Positions 38,108 through 48,698 of a stretch of 64,000 bases of DNA are shown here, in pieces. A program made the position numbers and the translations under genes. The notes beneath the pieces are model-generated. The model worked only from the letters and a program-made list of their open reading frames with translations. It was not told the origin of the DNA and searched no databases. The stretch lies in NCBI RefSeq assembly GCF_023634805.2, contig NZ_CP106881.1, forward strand, positions 2,338,001 to 2,402,000, written 5' to 3'. This DNA is from Comamonas endophytica (GTDB taxonomy: Bacteria; Pseudomonadota; Gammaproteobacteria; Burkholderiales; Burkholderiaceae_C). Each line of letters opens with the position of its first letter. The first letter of the stretch is position 1.

Positions 38108-39165
38108 GCAAGACCGCATTGGTCATGGCCGGCGGCACCGGCGGCCATATCTTCCCGGGCCTGGCCGTGGCGCACGCGCTGCGCGAGCGCGGCTGGCAGG
38201 TGCACTGGCTGGGCGCGCCCGGCAGCATGGAGTCGCGGCTGGTGCCGCCCCAGGGCTTCACGCTCGAGACCATCGACTTCTCCGGCGTGCGCGGCAAGGG
38301 CCTGTTGACGCTGGCGCTGCTGCCGCTGCGTTTGCTCAAGGCCTTCTGGCAGGCGCTGGCCGTGGTGCGCCGCGTCAAGCCCGATGTGGTCGTGGGGCTG
38401 GGCGGCTACATCAGCTTTCCCGGCGGCATGATGGCGGTGCTCGCCGGCAAGCCGCTGGTGCTGCACGAGCAGAACTCGGTGGCCGGCATGGCCAACCGCG
38501 TCATGGCGGGCGTGGCAGACCGCGTGTTCACGGCCTTTCCCAAGGTGTTCGCCAAGGGCCAATGGGTCGGCAATCCGCTGCGCCCGGCCTTCACGCAGCA
38601 GCCGCTGCCGGCCGAGCGCTTCGCCGGCCGCAGCGGGCCGCTGCGGCTGCTGGTCGTGGGCGGCAGCCTGGGCGCGCGCGCGCTCAACGAGACCGTGCCC
38701 CAGGCGCTGGCGCTGATTCCAGCCGAACAGCGCCCGCAGGTGCTGCACCAGAGCGGCGCCAGGGAGATCGAGGCGCTGCGCGCGAACTACGCGGCCGCGG
38801 GCGTCGAAGCCACGCTCACGCCCTTCATCGACGACACGGCGCAGGCCTTTGCCGATGCCGATGTGATCGTCTGCCGCGCGGGCGCCAGCACCGTGACCGA
38901 GATCGCCGCCGTGGGCGCGGCCGCGGTCTATGTGCCCTTTCCCTCGGCCGTCGACGACCACCAGACGCGCAACGCGCGCTTCCTGGTCGATGCCGGCGGT
39001 GGATGGTTGCTGCCACAGCGCGAGATGAGCGCTGAAGTGTTATCCAAAATGCTACAAAATATGCAGCGCTCCACGCTTTTGGAGCGGGCAGAACAAGCGA
39101 AGAAAATGCAAAAGATCGAGGCGACCGCCGCGGTGGTGCGCGCATGCGAGGAGCTGGCGGCATGA
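38104..39165 (+). CDS. murG: UDP-GlcNAc:lipid I GlcNAc transferase
   Basis: A 353-residue GT-B glycosyltransferase making lipid [16 protein letters not shown] (near residues 10-23), [35 protein letters not shown] and [13 protein letters not shown] mark both halves of the fold. ATGA overlaps with ftsW and murC. The 3' end (about 39030-39120) is distinctly AT-richer than the rest and contains a CGCTCC...GGAGCG hairpin, see findings. Confidence 0.96.
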   Translation: MSKTALVMAGGTGGHIFPGLAVAHALRERGWQVHWLGAPGSMESRLVPPQGFTLETIDFSGVRGKGLLTLALLPLRLLKAFWQALAVVRRVKPDVVVGLGGYISFPGGMMAVLAGKPLVLHEQNSVAGMANRVMAGVADRVFTAFPKVFAKGQWVGNPLRPAFTQQPLPAERFAGRSGPLRLLVVGGSLGARALNETVPQALALIPAEQRPQVLHQSGAREIEALRANYAAAGVEATLTPFIDDTAQAFADADVIVCRAGASTVTEIAAVGAAAVYVPFPSAVDDHQTRNARFLVDAGGGWLLPQREMSAEVLSKMLQNMQRSTLLERAEQAKKMQKIEATAAVVRACEELAA

Positions 39166-40598
39166 AACACGCCATCCACCACATCCATTTCGTCGGTATC
39201 GGCGGCTCCGGCATGAGCGGCATTGCCGAAGTGCTGAAGAACCTCGGCTACCGCATTTCCGGCTCCGACCTGGTGGACGGCCCGGTGCTGCAGCGGCTCA
39301 AGGGCCTGGGCATCAAGACCTGCGTCGGCCACCTTGCCAAGCACATCGAGGGCGCCGACGTCGTCGTCACCTCCACGGCCGTCACGGCCGACAACCCCGA
39401 GGTGCTGGCCGCACGCGCGAAGAAGGTTCCCGTCGTGCCGCGCGCGCTCATGCTCGCCGAGCTGATGCGCTTCAAGCACGGCATTGCCATTGCCGGCGCG
39501 CATGGCAAGACCACCACCACCAGCCTCGTGACCTGCGTGCTGGCCGAGGCCGGGCTGGACCCGACCTTCGTCATCGGCGGCAAGCTCAACAGCGCCGGCG
39601 CCAATGCCCAGCTGGGGCAGGGCGACTACATCGTGGTCGAGGCCGACGAATCCGACGCCTCGTTCCTGAACCTGCTGCCGTGCATGGCGGTGGTCACGAA
39701 CATCGATGCCGACCACATGGAGACCTACGGCCACGACTTCGGCCGGCTCAAGAGCGCGTTCGTCGAGTTCCTGCACCGCATGCCCTTCTACGGCCGCGCG
39801 GTGCTGTGCGTCGACAGCCCCGGCATCCGCGACATCCTGACCAGCGTCGCGCGCCCCATGACCACCTATGGCTTCAGTGCCGACGCCCAGGTGCGCGCCA
39901 TCAACGTGCAGGCGCGCGGCGGCGAGATGCACTTCACGGTGCGCCGCGAAGGCCCGCCGGGCAATGGCACCTATCCCGATCTGGACGTCGTGCTGAGCCT
40001 GCCGGGCGAGCACAACGTGCTCAACGCGCTGGCGGCCGTGTCCGTGGCCATGGAACTCGACCTCGACGACGCCGCGCTGCTGCGCGCGCTGCAGAACTTC
40101 AAGGGCGTGGGCCGGCGCTTCCAGCGCTACGGCGAGGTGCCCAGCCGCGACGGCGGCAGCTTCCATGTCATCGACGACTACGGCCACCACCCGGTGGAGA
40201 TGGCGGCCACGCTGGCCGCGGCGCGCGGCGCGTTCCCGGGTCAGCGCCTGGTGCTGGCCTTCCAGCCGCACCGCTACAGCCGCACGCGCGACTGTTTCGA
40301 GGATTTCGTCAAGGTCATCGGCGATGCCGACCTGGTGCTGCTGACCGAGGTCTACGCCGCGGGCGAGGCCGCGATCGTGGCCGCCGACGGCCGCTCGCTG
40401 GCGCGCGCGCTGCGCGTGGCCGGGCGCGTCGAGCCGGTGTTCGTGGAGAACGTGGCCGATCTGCCAAGGGTCATCGCGGACAATGCGCGCGCCGGGGATG
40501 TGGTGCTGTGCATGGGCGCGGGCTCGATCGGCGCCGTGCCGGGCAAGGTGGTGCAGCTGCTGGCCGTGCAGCCCAGCGAAGAGAAGGTCGTGGTATGA
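39162..40598 (+). CDS. murC: UDP-MurNAc:L-alanine ligase
   Basis: A 478-residue Mur ligase adding L-Ala to UDP-MurNAc. [17 protein letters not shown] (8-24), ATP loop [10 protein letters not shown] (about 108-117), [30 protein letters not shown] and [10 protein letters not shown] are all present. The ATG at 39162 is chosen over an in-frame one at 39144 since it overlaps the murG stop (ATGA) and has GAGGAG at 39148-39153. It overlaps ddl by 4 nt. Mpl at 58.6 kb is its recycling paralogue. Confidence 0.96.
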   Translation: MKHAIHHIHFVGIGGSGMSGIAEVLKNLGYRISGSDLVDGPVLQRLKGLGIKTCVGHLAKHIEGADVVVTSTAVTADNPEVLAARAKKVPVVPRALMLAELMRFKHGIAIAGAHGKTTTTSLVTCVLAEAGLDPTFVIGGKLNSAGANAQLGQGDYIVVEADESDASFLNLLPCMAVVTNIDADHMETYGHDFGRLKSAFVEFLHRMPFYGRAVLCVDSPGIRDILTSVARPMTTYGFSADAQVRAINVQARGGEMHFTVRREGPPGNGTYPDLDVVLSLPGEHNVLNALAAVSVAMELDLDDAALLRALQNFKGVGRRFQRYGEVPSRDGGSFHVIDDYGHHPVEMAATLAAARGAFPGQRLVLAFQPHRYSRTRDCFEDFVKVIGDADLVLLTEVYAAGEAAIVAADGRSLARALRVAGRVEPVFVENVADLPRVIADNARAGDVVLCMGAGSIGAVPGKVVQLLAVQPSEEKVVV

Positions 40599-41578
40599 GC
40601 GCAGTGGACGCAAAGGCGGATATGGATATCGATGTGAAGGCATTCGGCAAGGTGGCCGTGCTGATGGGGGGGCGCTCGTCCGAGCGCGAGGTCTCGCTGA
40701 TGTCGGGGCAGGGCGTGCTCGACGCGCTGCGCGCGCGCGGCGTCGACGCGCATGCCTTCGATCCCGCCGAGCGCGATCTGTCGGCGCTCAAGACCGAGGG
40801 CTTCGCGCGCTGCTTCATCGCGCTGCACGGCCGTTTCGGCGAGGACGGCACGGTGCAGGGCGCGCTCGAGCTGCTCGACATTCCCTACACCGGCCCCGGC
40901 GTCATGGCCTCGAGCATCGCCATGGACAAGATCATGACCAAGCGCATCTGGCGCTTCGAGGGCCTGCCCACGCCCGACTGGCGTCTGGTGGCCAGCGCCG
41001 AGGAAACCCGCGCCGCGCTCGCCGCCCTGGGCGCGCCGATGATCGTCAAGCCCGCGCGCGAAGGCTCCACCATCGGCCTGACCAAGGTCACGAGCGCCGA
41101 GCAATGCGCCGAAGCCTATGCGCTGGCCTCGCAATACGACCCCGAGGTGCTGTGCGAGCAGTTCATCGCCGGCGACGAGACCACCTGCCCGGTGCTCGAG
41201 AGCGCCGGCCAGGCACAGGCGCTGCCGGTGATCCGCATCGTTGCGCCCGAAGGCAACTACGACTACCAGAACAAGTACTTCACCGACACCACGCAGTACC
41301 ACTGCCCGAGCGGCCTGCCCGCGGCCGAGGAGGAAGCCATCCAGCGCATCGTCGAGAAGGCCTTCCGCACGCTGGGCTGCCGCGGCTGGGCGCGCGCCGA
41401 CATCATGGTCCGCGCCAGCGACCGCCAGCCCTTCCTGCTGGAGATCAACACCTCGCCCGGCATGACCAGCCATTCGCTGGTGCCGATGGCGGCACGCGCC
41501 TCGGGCATCAGCTACGAGGCGCTGTGCCTGCGCATCCTGGCCAATGCGGCCCTCGATGGAGGCGCAGGCCGGCCATGA
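40595..41578 (+). CDS. ddl: D-alanine:D-alanine ligase
   Basis: A 327-residue ATP-grasp ligase. [15 protein letters not shown] (about 24-38), [29 protein letters not shown] (ATP), YDYQNKYF and [18 protein letters not shown] (Mg and D-Ala binding, given in parts) are present. The first 17 residues are a short polar extension. ATGA overlap with murC and with ftsQ. Its product is the MurF substrate. Confidence 0.95.
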   Translation: MSAVDAKADMDIDVKAFGKVAVLMGGRSSEREVSLMSGQGVLDALRARGVDAHAFDPAERDLSALKTEGFARCFIALHGRFGEDGTVQGALELLDIPYTGPGVMASSIAMDKIMTKRIWRFEGLPTPDWRLVASAEETRAALAALGAPMIVKPAREGSTIGLTKVTSAEQCAEAYALASQYDPEVLCEQFIAGDETTCPVLESAGQAQALPVIRIVAPEGNYDYQNKYFTDTTQYHCPSGLPAAEEEAIQRIVEKAFRTLGCRGWARADIMVRASDRQPFLLEINTSPGMTSHSLVPMAARASGISYEALCLRILANAALDGGAGRP

Positions 41579-42411
41579 TGAAGCAGACGCTGCCCGCTCC
41601 GCTCGACGTCAAGCTCATGAACGTGACCGCCACGGTCCTGTTCCTGGGCTGCGCCGCGCTGGTGCTGGCGGCGGCCAGCTGGTGGGTGGTGCGCCATCCG
41701 GCATTCGCCATCAGCCGCATCATCGTCGAGGGCGAGCTGGTGCACAACAACGCGGTCACGCTGCGCGCCAACGTCGCGCCCAGCCTGACGGGCAATTTCT
41801 TCACCATCGACCTGGGCGCGGCGCGCGAGACCTTCGAGCAGGTGCCCTGGGTGCGCGAGGCCCAGGTGCGGCGCGAATACCCCAACAGCCTGCGCGTCGA
41901 GCTGCACGAGCATGTGGCCGAGGCCTTCTGGGGCCCCGACACCGGCGCGGAGATGGTCAACAGCTTTGGCGAGGTGTTCGAGGCCAACGTCGGCGAGGTC
42001 GACCGCGAGGGCATTCCGCGGCTGCAGGGCCCGGACAACAGCTCGCAGCAGGTGCTGCAGTTCTACCGCATGCTGGCGCCGGCGCTGGCGCCGCTGTCGC
42101 TGGAGATCGACGAGCTGGTGCTCAGCGAGCGCGGCAGCTGGCGCGCGCGGCTGGGCAATGGCGCGCAGGTCGAGCTCGGCGGCGGCACGGTCGAGCAGGT
42201 GCTGCAGCGCGTGCAGCGCTTCGTGCGCACGCTGGAGGCCGTCACGGCGCAATACCAGCGCCGCGCCGACGCGCTGGAATCGGCAGACCTGCGTTATGAG
42301 GATGGCTATGCGCTGCGGCTGCACGGCGTGAGCACGGTACAGGGCAAGATGCCGCCCCCACGCCCCAAACCCCAGCCCAAGCCCCAACCGGCTGCAGCGG
42401 CGCGGAACTGA
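41575..42411 (+). CDS. ftsQ: cell division protein FtsQ
   Basis: A 278-residue bitopic protein: short cytoplasmic N terminus, one helix (about 16-39: [20 protein letters not shown]), POTRA domain ([16 protein letters not shown] onward) and beta domain ([21 protein letters not shown]). The C-terminal tail is Pro/Lys-rich ([19 protein letters not shown]). It bridges FtsBL to the divisome. The ATG at 41575 overlaps the ddl stop; a second ATG follows at once. 56 nt separate it from ftsA, ending the overlapping stretch. Confidence 0.92.
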   Translation: MMKQTLPAPLDVKLMNVTATVLFLGCAALVLAAASWWVVRHPAFAISRIIVEGELVHNNAVTLRANVAPSLTGNFFTIDLGAARETFEQVPWVREAQVRREYPNSLRVELHEHVAEAFWGPDTGAEMVNSFGEVFEANVGEVDREGIPRLQGPDNSSQQVLQFYRMLAPALAPLSLEIDELVLSERGSWRARLGNGAQVELGGGTVEQVLQRVQRFVRTLEAVTAQYQRRADALESADLRYEDGYALRLHGVSTVQGKMPPPRPKPQPKPQPAAAARN

Positions 42412-42467
42412 AAGACGGCATATGCGACAGAACGAGAAGATGGGACCAACCGAGGGCGGACTCTGAT

Positions 42468-43697
42468 ATGGCTAGAGAATACAAAGATGTGGTCGTCGGC
42501 CTGGACATTGGCACCGCCAAGGTCATGGCCGTGGTGGCCGAAGTGCTGCCCAATGGCGAACTCAAGCTCGCCGGCCTGGGCGTGGCGCCCAGCAACGGGC
42601 TCAAGCGCGGCGTGGTGGTGAACATCGACGCCACGGTGCAGAGCATCCAGCTCGCGCTCAAGGAAGCCGAGCTGATGGCCGACTGCAAGATCCAGCGCGT
42701 ATGCACCGGCATTACCGGCAGCCATATCCGCGGGCTCAATTCCAGCGGCATGGTGGCCGTCAAGGACAAGGAAGTCACGCCCACCGACGTGGCGCGCGTG
42801 GTCGAGACGGCCAAGGCCATCAACATCTCCTCCGACCAGCGGCTGCTGCTGGTCGAGCCGCAGGAATTCGTGATCGACGGCCAGGACGTGCGCGAGCCCA
42901 TCGGCATGAGCGGCATCCGCCTGGAAGCCAAGATCCACATCGTCACCGGCGCGCAGAGCGCGGCCGAGAACATCATCAAGTGTGTGCGCCGCTGCGGCCT
43001 GGAGGTCGAGCAGCTGCTGCTCAACCCGCTGGCTTCCAGCCAGGCAGTGCTCACCGACGACGAGCGCGAGCTGGGCGTGGCCGTGGTGGACATCGGCGCG
43101 GGCACCACCGACGTCGCGATCTTCACCGGCGGCGCGATCCGCCACACCGCCGTCATTCCCATTGCCGGCGACCTGATCACCAGCGATATCGCCATGGCGC
43201 TGCGCACTCCGACCAAGGACGCCGAGGACATCAAGGTCGAGAGCGGCTATGCCAAGCAATTGCTGGCCGACCCCGACAGCCAGGTCGAGGTGCCGGGACT
43301 GGGCGACCGCAGCCCGCGCATGATCAGCAAGCAGGCGCTGGCCGGCGTCATCGAGCCGCGCGTCGAGGAAATCTTCTCGCTGGTGCAGCAGGTGATCCGC
43401 GAATCGGGCTACGAGGAGGTGCTGTCCTCGGGCATCGTCATCACCGGCGGCAGCTCGGTCATGCCGGGCATGGTCGAGCTGGCCGAGGACATCTTCCTCA
43501 AGCCCGTGCGCCGCGGCATTCCGAAGTATTCCAGCGCTTTGGCTGACATGGTGGCCCAGCCCCGCTCGGCTACAGTCATGGGTTTGCTAGATGAAGCACG
43601 CCTGGCGCGCTTGCGCGGTTTCAAGGTGGCACAAAAGAGTGGATCGATGAAGACCGCTTTTGGCCGTTTCAAAGACTTCATTGTGGGAAACTTCTAG
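42468..43697 (+). CDS. ftsA: cell division protein FtsA
   Basis: A 409-residue actin-like ATPase that tethers FtsZ to the membrane. GLDIGTAKVMAVVAE (11-25, phosphate 1), VVDIGAGTTDVAIF (phosphate 2), GIVITGGSSVMPGM (adenosine) and the C-terminal amphipathic helix KTAFGRFKDFIVGNF (membrane-targeting sequence) are visible. The 1C subdomain lies at about 80-165. It is followed by 121 nt before ftsZ. Confidence 0.97.
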   Translation: MAREYKDVVVGLDIGTAKVMAVVAEVLPNGELKLAGLGVAPSNGLKRGVVVNIDATVQSIQLALKEAELMADCKIQRVCTGITGSHIRGLNSSGMVAVKDKEVTPTDVARVVETAKAINISSDQRLLLVEPQEFVIDGQDVREPIGMSGIRLEAKIHIVTGAQSAAENIIKCVRRCGLEVEQLLLNPLASSQAVLTDDERELGVAVVDIGAGTTDVAIFTGGAIRHTAVIPIAGDLITSDIAMALRTPTKDAEDIKVESGYAKQLLADPDSQVEVPGLGDRSPRMISKQALAGVIEPRVEEIFSLVQQVIRESGYEEVLSSGIVITGGSSVMPGMVELAEDIFLKPVRRGIPKYSSALADMVAQPRSATVMGLLDEARLARLRGFKVAQKSGSMKTAFGRFKDFIVGNF

Positions 43698-43818
43698 CCA
43701 TGGATGCGACTCGCCTGCGCATTACCGGCCCGCCCACGGATGTCCGAATACGTGTGATTCCAGATTCCTTTTTCAGAACGGCCGTAACACCCAATACACG
43801 AGTTTTAGGAGCAGCAAC

Positions 43819-45045
43819 ATGACCATCGAAATGATCGAAGCCGAAGAGTTCAACCAGGGCACACAGATCAAGGTGATCGGTGTAGGCGGCGGCGGCAGCA
43901 ATGCCGTCGAGCACATGATTGCCCGCAACGTGCAGGGCGTGGAATTCGTCTGCGCCAATACCGATGCGCAGGCGCTGATCCGCAGCGCTGCCCACCGCAC
44001 CATCCAGCTGGGCCAGAGCGGCCTGGGCGCCGGCAGCAAGCCCGAAAAGGGCCGCGAAGCCGCCGAAGCCGCAGTGGAAGACATCCGCGCCGCCATCGAC
44101 GGCGCGCACATGCTGTTCATCACCGCCGGCATGGGCGGCGGCACCGGCACCGGTGCGGCGCCCGTGATCGCGCGCGTGGCCAAGGAAATGGGCATTCTCA
44201 CGGTGGGCGTGGTGACCAAGCCCTTCGACTGGGAGGGCGGGCGCCGCATGGCCAATGCCGACAACGGCCTCAACGAGCTCGAAGCCAATGTCGACTCGCT
44301 GATCGTCGTGCTCAACGAGAAGCTGCTGGACGTGCTGGGCGACGACATCACCCAGGACGAAGCCTTTGCCCACGCCAACGACGTGCTGAAGAACGCCGTC
44401 GGCGGTATCGCTGAAATCATCAACGAATACGGCCAGGTGAACGTCGACTTCGAAGACGTGCGCACCGTGATGGGCGAACCCGGCAAGGCCATGATGGGCA
44501 CGGCCACCGCCGCCGGCCCCGACCGCGCGCGCATCGCCGCCGAGCAGGCCATCGCCTGCCCGCTGCTCGAAGGCATCGACCTGTCGGGCGCTAAGGGCGT
44601 GCTGGTGCTGGTCACGGCGTCGAAGGGCAGCCTGAAGCTGTCCGAATCGCGCCTGGCGATGAACACCATCAATGCCTACGCCTCGCCCGACGCGCACGTG
44701 ATCTTCGGCGCCGCCTACGACGACAGCCTGGGCGACGAGATCCGCGTCACCGTGGTGGCCACCGGCCTGGCCCGCCCCAACGCGCGCCGCCAGAACATGG
44801 CCGTGCTGCAAGGCGGCCTGCGCACCGGCACCGACAACCTGAGCTACCAGCTGCCCACCGGCAACATGGGCAGCGCGCAGGGCCTCGGCGGCACCGGCAC
44901 CGACTTCGGCAACATGGGCAACATGTCCGTGCCCAGCGTGTGGCGCACCAACCGCACCCAGGCCGCCGCGCGCGTGGATGCGCTGGCTTCGGGCGGGATG
45001 GAGGACCTGGAGATTCCGGCGTTCCTGCGCAAGCAGGCGGATTAA
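43819..45045 (+). CDS. ftsZ: cell division GTPase FtsZ
   Basis: A 408-residue tubulin-like GTPase forming the Z ring. IKVIGVGGGGSNAVEHMI, tubulin signature GGGTGTGA (107-114), NADNGLNELEANVD and the C-terminal conserved peptide DLEIPAFLRKQAD that binds FtsA/ZipA. The ATG at 43819 has AGGAGC at 43807-43812; in-frame codons back to 43660 overlap ftsA and are not used. The 121-nt ftsA-ftsZ spacer probably holds an extra ftsZ promoter. Confidence 0.97.
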   Translation: MTIEMIEAEEFNQGTQIKVIGVGGGGSNAVEHMIARNVQGVEFVCANTDAQALIRSAAHRTIQLGQSGLGAGSKPEKGREAAEAAVEDIRAAIDGAHMLFITAGMGGGTGTGAAPVIARVAKEMGILTVGVVTKPFDWEGGRRMANADNGLNELEANVDSLIVVLNEKLLDVLGDDITQDEAFAHANDVLKNAVGGIAEIINEYGQVNVDFEDVRTVMGEPGKAMMGTATAAGPDRARIAAEQAIACPLLEGIDLSGAKGVLVLVTASKGSLKLSESRLAMNTINAYASPDAHVIFGAAYDDSLGDEIRVTVVATGLARPNARRQNMAVLQGGLRTGTDNLSYQLPTGNMGSAQGLGGTGTDFGNMGNMSVPSVWRTNRTQAAARVDALASGGMEDLEIPAFLRKQAD

Positions 45046-45058
45046 GTCTGTCAACCTG

Positions 45059-45086
45059 TTCGCCCTGAGTTTTGGTTCAGGGCGAA
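45059..45086 (+). terminator. Hairpin after ftsZ built from repeat A
   Basis: TTCGCCCTGA (45059-45068) pairs perfectly with TCAGGGCGAA (45077-45086), 8-nt loop; it lies 13 nt after the ftsZ stop. No T-run follows, so it may stabilise the 3' end or stop RNA polymerase weakly. Confidence 0.5.
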
Positions 45087-45285
45087 CCGTTTCTATCCGT
45101 TCGTCCTGAGCCTGCCTGAGCAGCTGTCGAAGAAGGGACGCCGGCTTTCCAATGAACGGGTATGCCCGCTTCATCGGTTGCCGTTCATTCTTCGACAGGC
45201 TCAGGACGAACGGGTAAGCAGACGCTGTGCAAAAAACACCGTTCGTGGTGAGCCTGCCTGGGCGGCCCCGTCGAACCATGAACGG
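45059..45285. repeat. Cluster of dispersed repeat family A copies between ftsZ and lpxC
   Basis: Besides the hairpin at 45059-45086 there are copies at 45097-45135 (minus orientation, with an insertion), 45189-45213 (plus) and 45239-45285 (degenerate, minus). The 381-nt gap 45046-45426 contains no other recognisable feature apart from the presumed lpxC promoter near its right end. Confidence 0.85.
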
Positions 45286-45426
45286 CCAGTTCTCAAGACC
45301 AGTCCGCTGTTCACACGGCCACGCGCTGGTCAAGCAATTTGCCCACGGCTTAATTCATCACCGCCATAGCGACAACTGGATGCCCGGCATCCCCCAGGAT
45401 TTGGTCCGCGAACTTAAAATGACGGG

Positions 45427-46350
45427 ATGTTGAAGCAACGCACCCTCAAGACATTGACCCGTGCCGTGGGCGTGGGCCTGCACAGCGGCCAGCGCGTGGA
45501 GCTGACCCTGCGCCCCGCGCCGGTGGATACGGGCATTGTGTTCAGGCGTGTCGATCTGCCCGAACCCGTCGACATCCCGATTTCCGCGCATGCCATCACC
45601 GACACGCGCATGGCATCGACGATCGGCGTTGGCGGCGCGAAGGTGCACACCGTGGAGCATCTGATGTCGGCCATTGCCGGCCTGGGGCTGGACAACCTGT
45701 ATATCGACATCACCGCCGAGGAGGTGCCGATCCTCGATGGTTCGTCCGCCTCCTTCGTGTTCCTGCTGCAGAGCGCGGGCATCGAGCTGCAGAACGCGCC
45801 CAAGCGCTTCATCCGCGTCAAGCACCCGGTCGAGGTGCGCGAAGGCGAGGGCAAGAGCCTCAAGTGGGCGCGCTTCGATCCCTATCACGGCTTCAAGCTG
45901 CGCTTCGAGATCGACTTCGCCCACCCGGCTGTCGATTCGACGGGCCAGTGCGTCGAGTTCGACCTGGGCGAGGACAACTACGTGCGCGACATCGCGCGCG
46001 CGCGCACCTTCGGCTTCACCAAGGACGTGGAGATGCTGCGCACCAGCGGTCTGGCGCTGGGCGGCGGTCTCGACAACGCGATCGTAATGGACGACTACAA
46101 GGTGCTCAACAGCGACGGGTTGCGCTATGACGACGAGTTCGCCAAGCACAAGATCCTCGATGCCATCGGCGACCTGTTCGTCATCGGCAAGCCGCTGCTG
46201 GCGGCCTACAGCGCCTTCCGCTCGGGCCACGGCATGAACAACCAGCTGCTGCGCGCGCTGCTGGAGCAGCCCGATGCCTGGGAAATCGTCACTTTCGAGA
46301 ACGAGCGCCAGGCGCCGCGTGGCTTTGCGCAGCCGGTGCATGCCTGGTAA
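45427..46350 (+). CDS. lpxC: UDP-3-O-acyl-GlcNAc deacetylase
   Basis: A 307-residue zinc deacetylase, the first committed step of lipid A synthesis. Zinc ligands H78 (VHTVEHLM), H241 and D245 (HKILDAIGD); [10 protein letters not shown] supplies the catalytic His. Length and order match E. coli LpxC (305). It keeps its usual position at the end of dcw but is detached from ftsZ by a repeat-filled 381-nt gap, so it likely has its own promoter. Confidence 0.97.
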   Translation: MLKQRTLKTLTRAVGVGLHSGQRVELTLRPAPVDTGIVFRRVDLPEPVDIPISAHAITDTRMASTIGVGGAKVHTVEHLMSAIAGLGLDNLYIDITAEEVPILDGSSASFVFLLQSAGIELQNAPKRFIRVKHPVEVREGEGKSLKWARFDPYHGFKLRFEIDFAHPAVDSTGQCVEFDLGEDNYVRDIARARTFGFTKDVEMLRTSGLALGGGLDNAIVMDDYKVLNSDGLRYDDEFAKHKILDAIGDLFVIGKPLLAAYSAFRSGHGMNNQLLRALLEQPDAWEIVTFENERQAPRGFAQPVHAW

Positions 46351-46359
46351 GGGCCTCTG

Positions 46360-46536
46360 ATGCTGATCTTCCGCGCGCTCGTCGGGTTTTTGTTTGTCGC
46401 ATCGCTGATCTGCTTTGCCTTCTATCTGGGCACTGGCCAGCCCGGCTACAAGCGCTGGAGCCTGCTGATCCTCAAGTGGATGGTCATTGCGGCGCTGGGA
46501 TTCTTCGGCGTTCTGATCCTGAGCCGCATCGGCTGA
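46360..46536 (+). CDS. small two-helix membrane protein, unknown function
   Basis: A 58-residue frame (MLIFRALVGFLFVASLICFA...) starting 9 nt after the lpxC stop. Two hydrophobic helices (about 3-24 and 36-54) flank a short polar turn GTGQPGYKRW. Codon use is like neighbouring genes, and it follows lpxC closely, so it is probably real and co-transcribed. No known family comes to mind. Confidence 0.65.
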   Translation: MLIFRALVGFLFVASLICFAFYLGTGQPGYKRWSLLILKWMVIAALGFFGVLILSRIG

Positions 46537-46723
46537 AACGCGCCTCGCAGCCGCGCCGGCGTTGCATCCGGCAACGTTTGGGCGGCTGCAATTGTGTCGA
46601 TTCGCTGCCCACGTGAATCAACGCAAGCGCCGCGCAAAACTTGTGTAAAGCGCCTCTGTCTGACCTCCCATTGCGTGCAGGATGGGCCATCATGCAGCCA
46701 TCCAACCACTGCAAAGGGGCCAT

Positions 46724-47146
46724 ATGACACATAACAACTCCCTCCATTCCGCTGCCTGGAAGGCTGCCGCCGCCGCCGTGGCGCTGACCCTGGGCCTTGG
46801 CGCCACCGTGGCCCAGGCCCAACCCGACCACCGCCGCGGCCCGCCGGGCCACTCGCAGGGCCATGGCCCCGACCGCCATGACCGCTTCGACCGCCACGAC
46901 CGCAATGACCACCGCGGCCCGCCGCCGCACGCCCACGGCCGCCACGGCGCCGGCCCGAACCATGACTGGGTGCGCGGCTCGCGCGTGCCGCCGCACTACC
47001 GCACGCGCCACTACGTCGTCCAGGACTGGCGCGGCCACCGCCTCTCGGCCCCGCCGCGCGGCTACCAGTGGGTGCAGAACGGCGCGGACTATCTGCTGGT
47101 GGCGATTGCCACGGGGGTGATTGCGCAGATCATTCTGGGCAATTGA
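46724..47146 (+). CDS. RcnB-like periplasmic protein, His/Arg-rich
   Basis: A 140-residue secreted protein. Signal peptide 1-32 ending AQAQ (VALTLGLGATVAQAQ), then a His/Arg/Asp-rich stretch (about 34-80: HGPDRHDRFDRHDRNDHRGP), and a C-terminal RcnB-type module: YRTRHYVVQDWRGHRLSAPPRGYQWVQ then DYLLVAIATGVIAQII. RcnB proteins affect Ni/Co homeostasis in E. coli; many homologues have no known role. AAAGGGG at 46713 onward supports the ATG at 46724 over one at 46682. 187 nt separate it from the small membrane gene. Confidence 0.85.
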   Translation: MTHNNSLHSAAWKAAAAAVALTLGLGATVAQAQPDHRRGPPGHSQGHGPDRHDRFDRHDRNDHRGPPPHAHGRHGAGPNHDWVRGSRVPPHYRTRHYVVQDWRGHRLSAPPRGYQWVQNGADYLLVAIATGVIAQIILGN

Positions 47147-47249
47147 TTTTTGGGCCGGAGTCGGCCGTTTGGAAACCCGTCTCGCGGATTTGTGGGGCGG
47201 GTTTCTGCGTTGGGGGCCCGGCTTGAGGACAGGCCGTCCATCCTTCGAT

Positions 47250-47373
47250 CCTTCGACAAGCTCAGGACGAACGGGTGAACGAGTGCTCAGCCTGGAACAA
47301 CCCTTCGTGGGGAACCTACAACTCCATTAGAAATGCATGGGCAATCATCCGTTCGTCCTGAGCCTGTCGAAGG
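47250..47373. repeat. Dispersed repeat family A, two inverted copies
   Basis: 47250-47274 (plus) and 47349-47373 (minus), flanking 74 nt, in the 273-nt gap between the convergent rcnB-like gene and ruvC. No gene is visible in the gap. Confidence 0.88.
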
Positions 47374-47419
47374 ATGACGGGCCTGCTCTCAAGGGAAGTT
47401 GCAGCCTCAATGGTGGAAA

Positions 47420-47968
47420 TTAGTACGCCCGACCCGCTTTGTACATCGCATGCTGCTTCCTCTGCAGCGGCGCCACCTCCGCCAGCCTGGCCATCGCCGC
47501 CCCCACATGCGCATGCGTGATCGCAATGCCCAGCGCATCGGCCGCATCGGGCCCCGGCAGGCCGGGCAGCTGCAGCATGCGCTGCACCATGGCCTGGATC
47601 TGGTCCTTGCCGGCGCGGCCGTGGCCGGCCACGGCCTTCTTCATCTGCAGGGCGGTGTATTCGGCCACCGGCAGCAGGCTGGTGACCAGCGCCGCCAGCG
47701 CCGCGCCCCGCGCCTGGCCCAGCAGCAGCGTCGACTGCGGGTTGGTGTTGACGAAAACGATTTCCACCGCCGAGCTGTCGGGCTGATAGCGCTGCGTGAC
47801 TTCGGTGATGCCGTCGAACAGCAGCTTGAGGCGGCCGGGCAGGTCGCCACGCTCCAGCGCCGTCGTGCGGATGGTGCCGCTGGCGACGTAGCTGAGCCGG
47901 TGGCCGTCCACGTCGACCACGCCGAAGCCGGTGGTCTGCAGGCCGGGGTCAATGCCAAGGATGCGCAT
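47420..47968 (-). CDS. ruvC: Holliday junction endonuclease RuvC
   Basis: A 182-residue RNase H-fold resolvase. Catalytic acids D7 (GIDPGL), E69 (AVEIVFVN), D141 and D144 ([10 protein letters not shown]); [13 protein letters not shown] and [12 protein letters not shown] are conserved. It is the last gene of a leftward set, starting 10 nt after the mtgA stop. ruvA and ruvB are not adjacent here. Confidence 0.96.
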   Translation of the reverse strand: MRILGIDPGLQTTGFGVVDVDGHRLSYVASGTIRTTALERGDLPGRLKLLFDGITEVTQRYQPDSSAVEIVFVNTNPQSTLLLGQARGAALAALVTSLLPVAEYTALQMKKAVAGHGRAGKDQIQAMVQRMLQLPGLPGPDAADALGIAITHAHVGAAMARLAEVAPLQRKQHAMYKAGRAY

Positions 47969-47978
47969 GCAAAAAATT

Positions 47979-48698
47979 CTAGGGTAATACGGTATGGTTC
48001 ATGCGGCGCATGACGGCGCGCGCGCGCTGGGCCAGATAGCGGGAGTTGGGTTGCAGCGCAAAGCGCTTGGGCTGGGGCAGCATCACCGCCAGGCGCGCGG
48101 CCTCGGCGGCGCTCAGCCGGGCGGCGGGCTTGCCGAAGTAGTACCCGGCCGCGGCCTCGGCGCCAAAGATGCCGGGGCCCCATTCCACATGGTTGAGGTA
48201 GATTTCCAGGATGCGCTGCTTGCTCAGGAACAGCTCCAGCAGCTTGGCCAGCACCAGCTCCTGGCCCTTGCGCGCGAACTGGCGCTCGCCCGACAGCAGC
48301 AGGTTCTTGGCCAGCTGCTGGGTGATGGTCGAGCCGCCATAGACCTTTGCCGGCGCGCGGCCCGCGGCCTGCGCGCGCTGCTCCAGGCGCTGGTTGCGCT
48401 CCCAGGCGCGTTCGATCGCGTCCCATTCGATGCCGCCGTGGTCCACGAAGCCGTCGTCCTCGGCTGCCACCACGGCGCGCTTGAGATGCTCGGAAATCCG
48501 CGCATAGGGCACCCACTGCTGGCGCCACTGGCCGAGCTTGCCGGCCTGCAGCAGCTGCCAGGCTTCGGAGCGCTGGAAGCTGGTCGATGCGGGATCGATC
48601 GCCGCCATGGCCGCGATCCGGCCCACGAAGAACAGCTCCAGCACCAGCACGCCGCACAGCAGCAGGGCCAGGGCGCGCCAGACGGCCTGCATGCTCAT
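47979..48698 (-). CDS. mtgA: monofunctional peptidoglycan glycosyltransferase
   Basis: A 239-residue GT51 enzyme polymerising lipid II without a transpeptidase domain. One N-terminal helix (about 6-24), then [20 protein letters not shown] (catalytic Glu in EDDGFxxHxG), [33 protein letters not shown] and [16 protein letters not shown], the five GT51 motifs. Its ATG overlaps the aroE stop by 4 nt. A second ATG two codons in is possible. Confidence 0.95.
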   Translation of the reverse strand: MSMQAVWRALALLLCGVLVLELFFVGRIAAMAAIDPASTSFQRSEAWQLLQAGKLGQWRQQWVPYARISEHLKRAVVAAEDDGFVDHGGIEWDAIERAWERNQRLEQRAQAAGRAPAKVYGGSTITQQLAKNLLLSGERQFARKGQELVLAKLLELFLSKQRILEIYLNHVEWGPGIFGAEAAAGYYFGKPAARLSAAEAARLAVMLPQPKRFALQPNSRYLAQRARAVMRRMNHTVLP

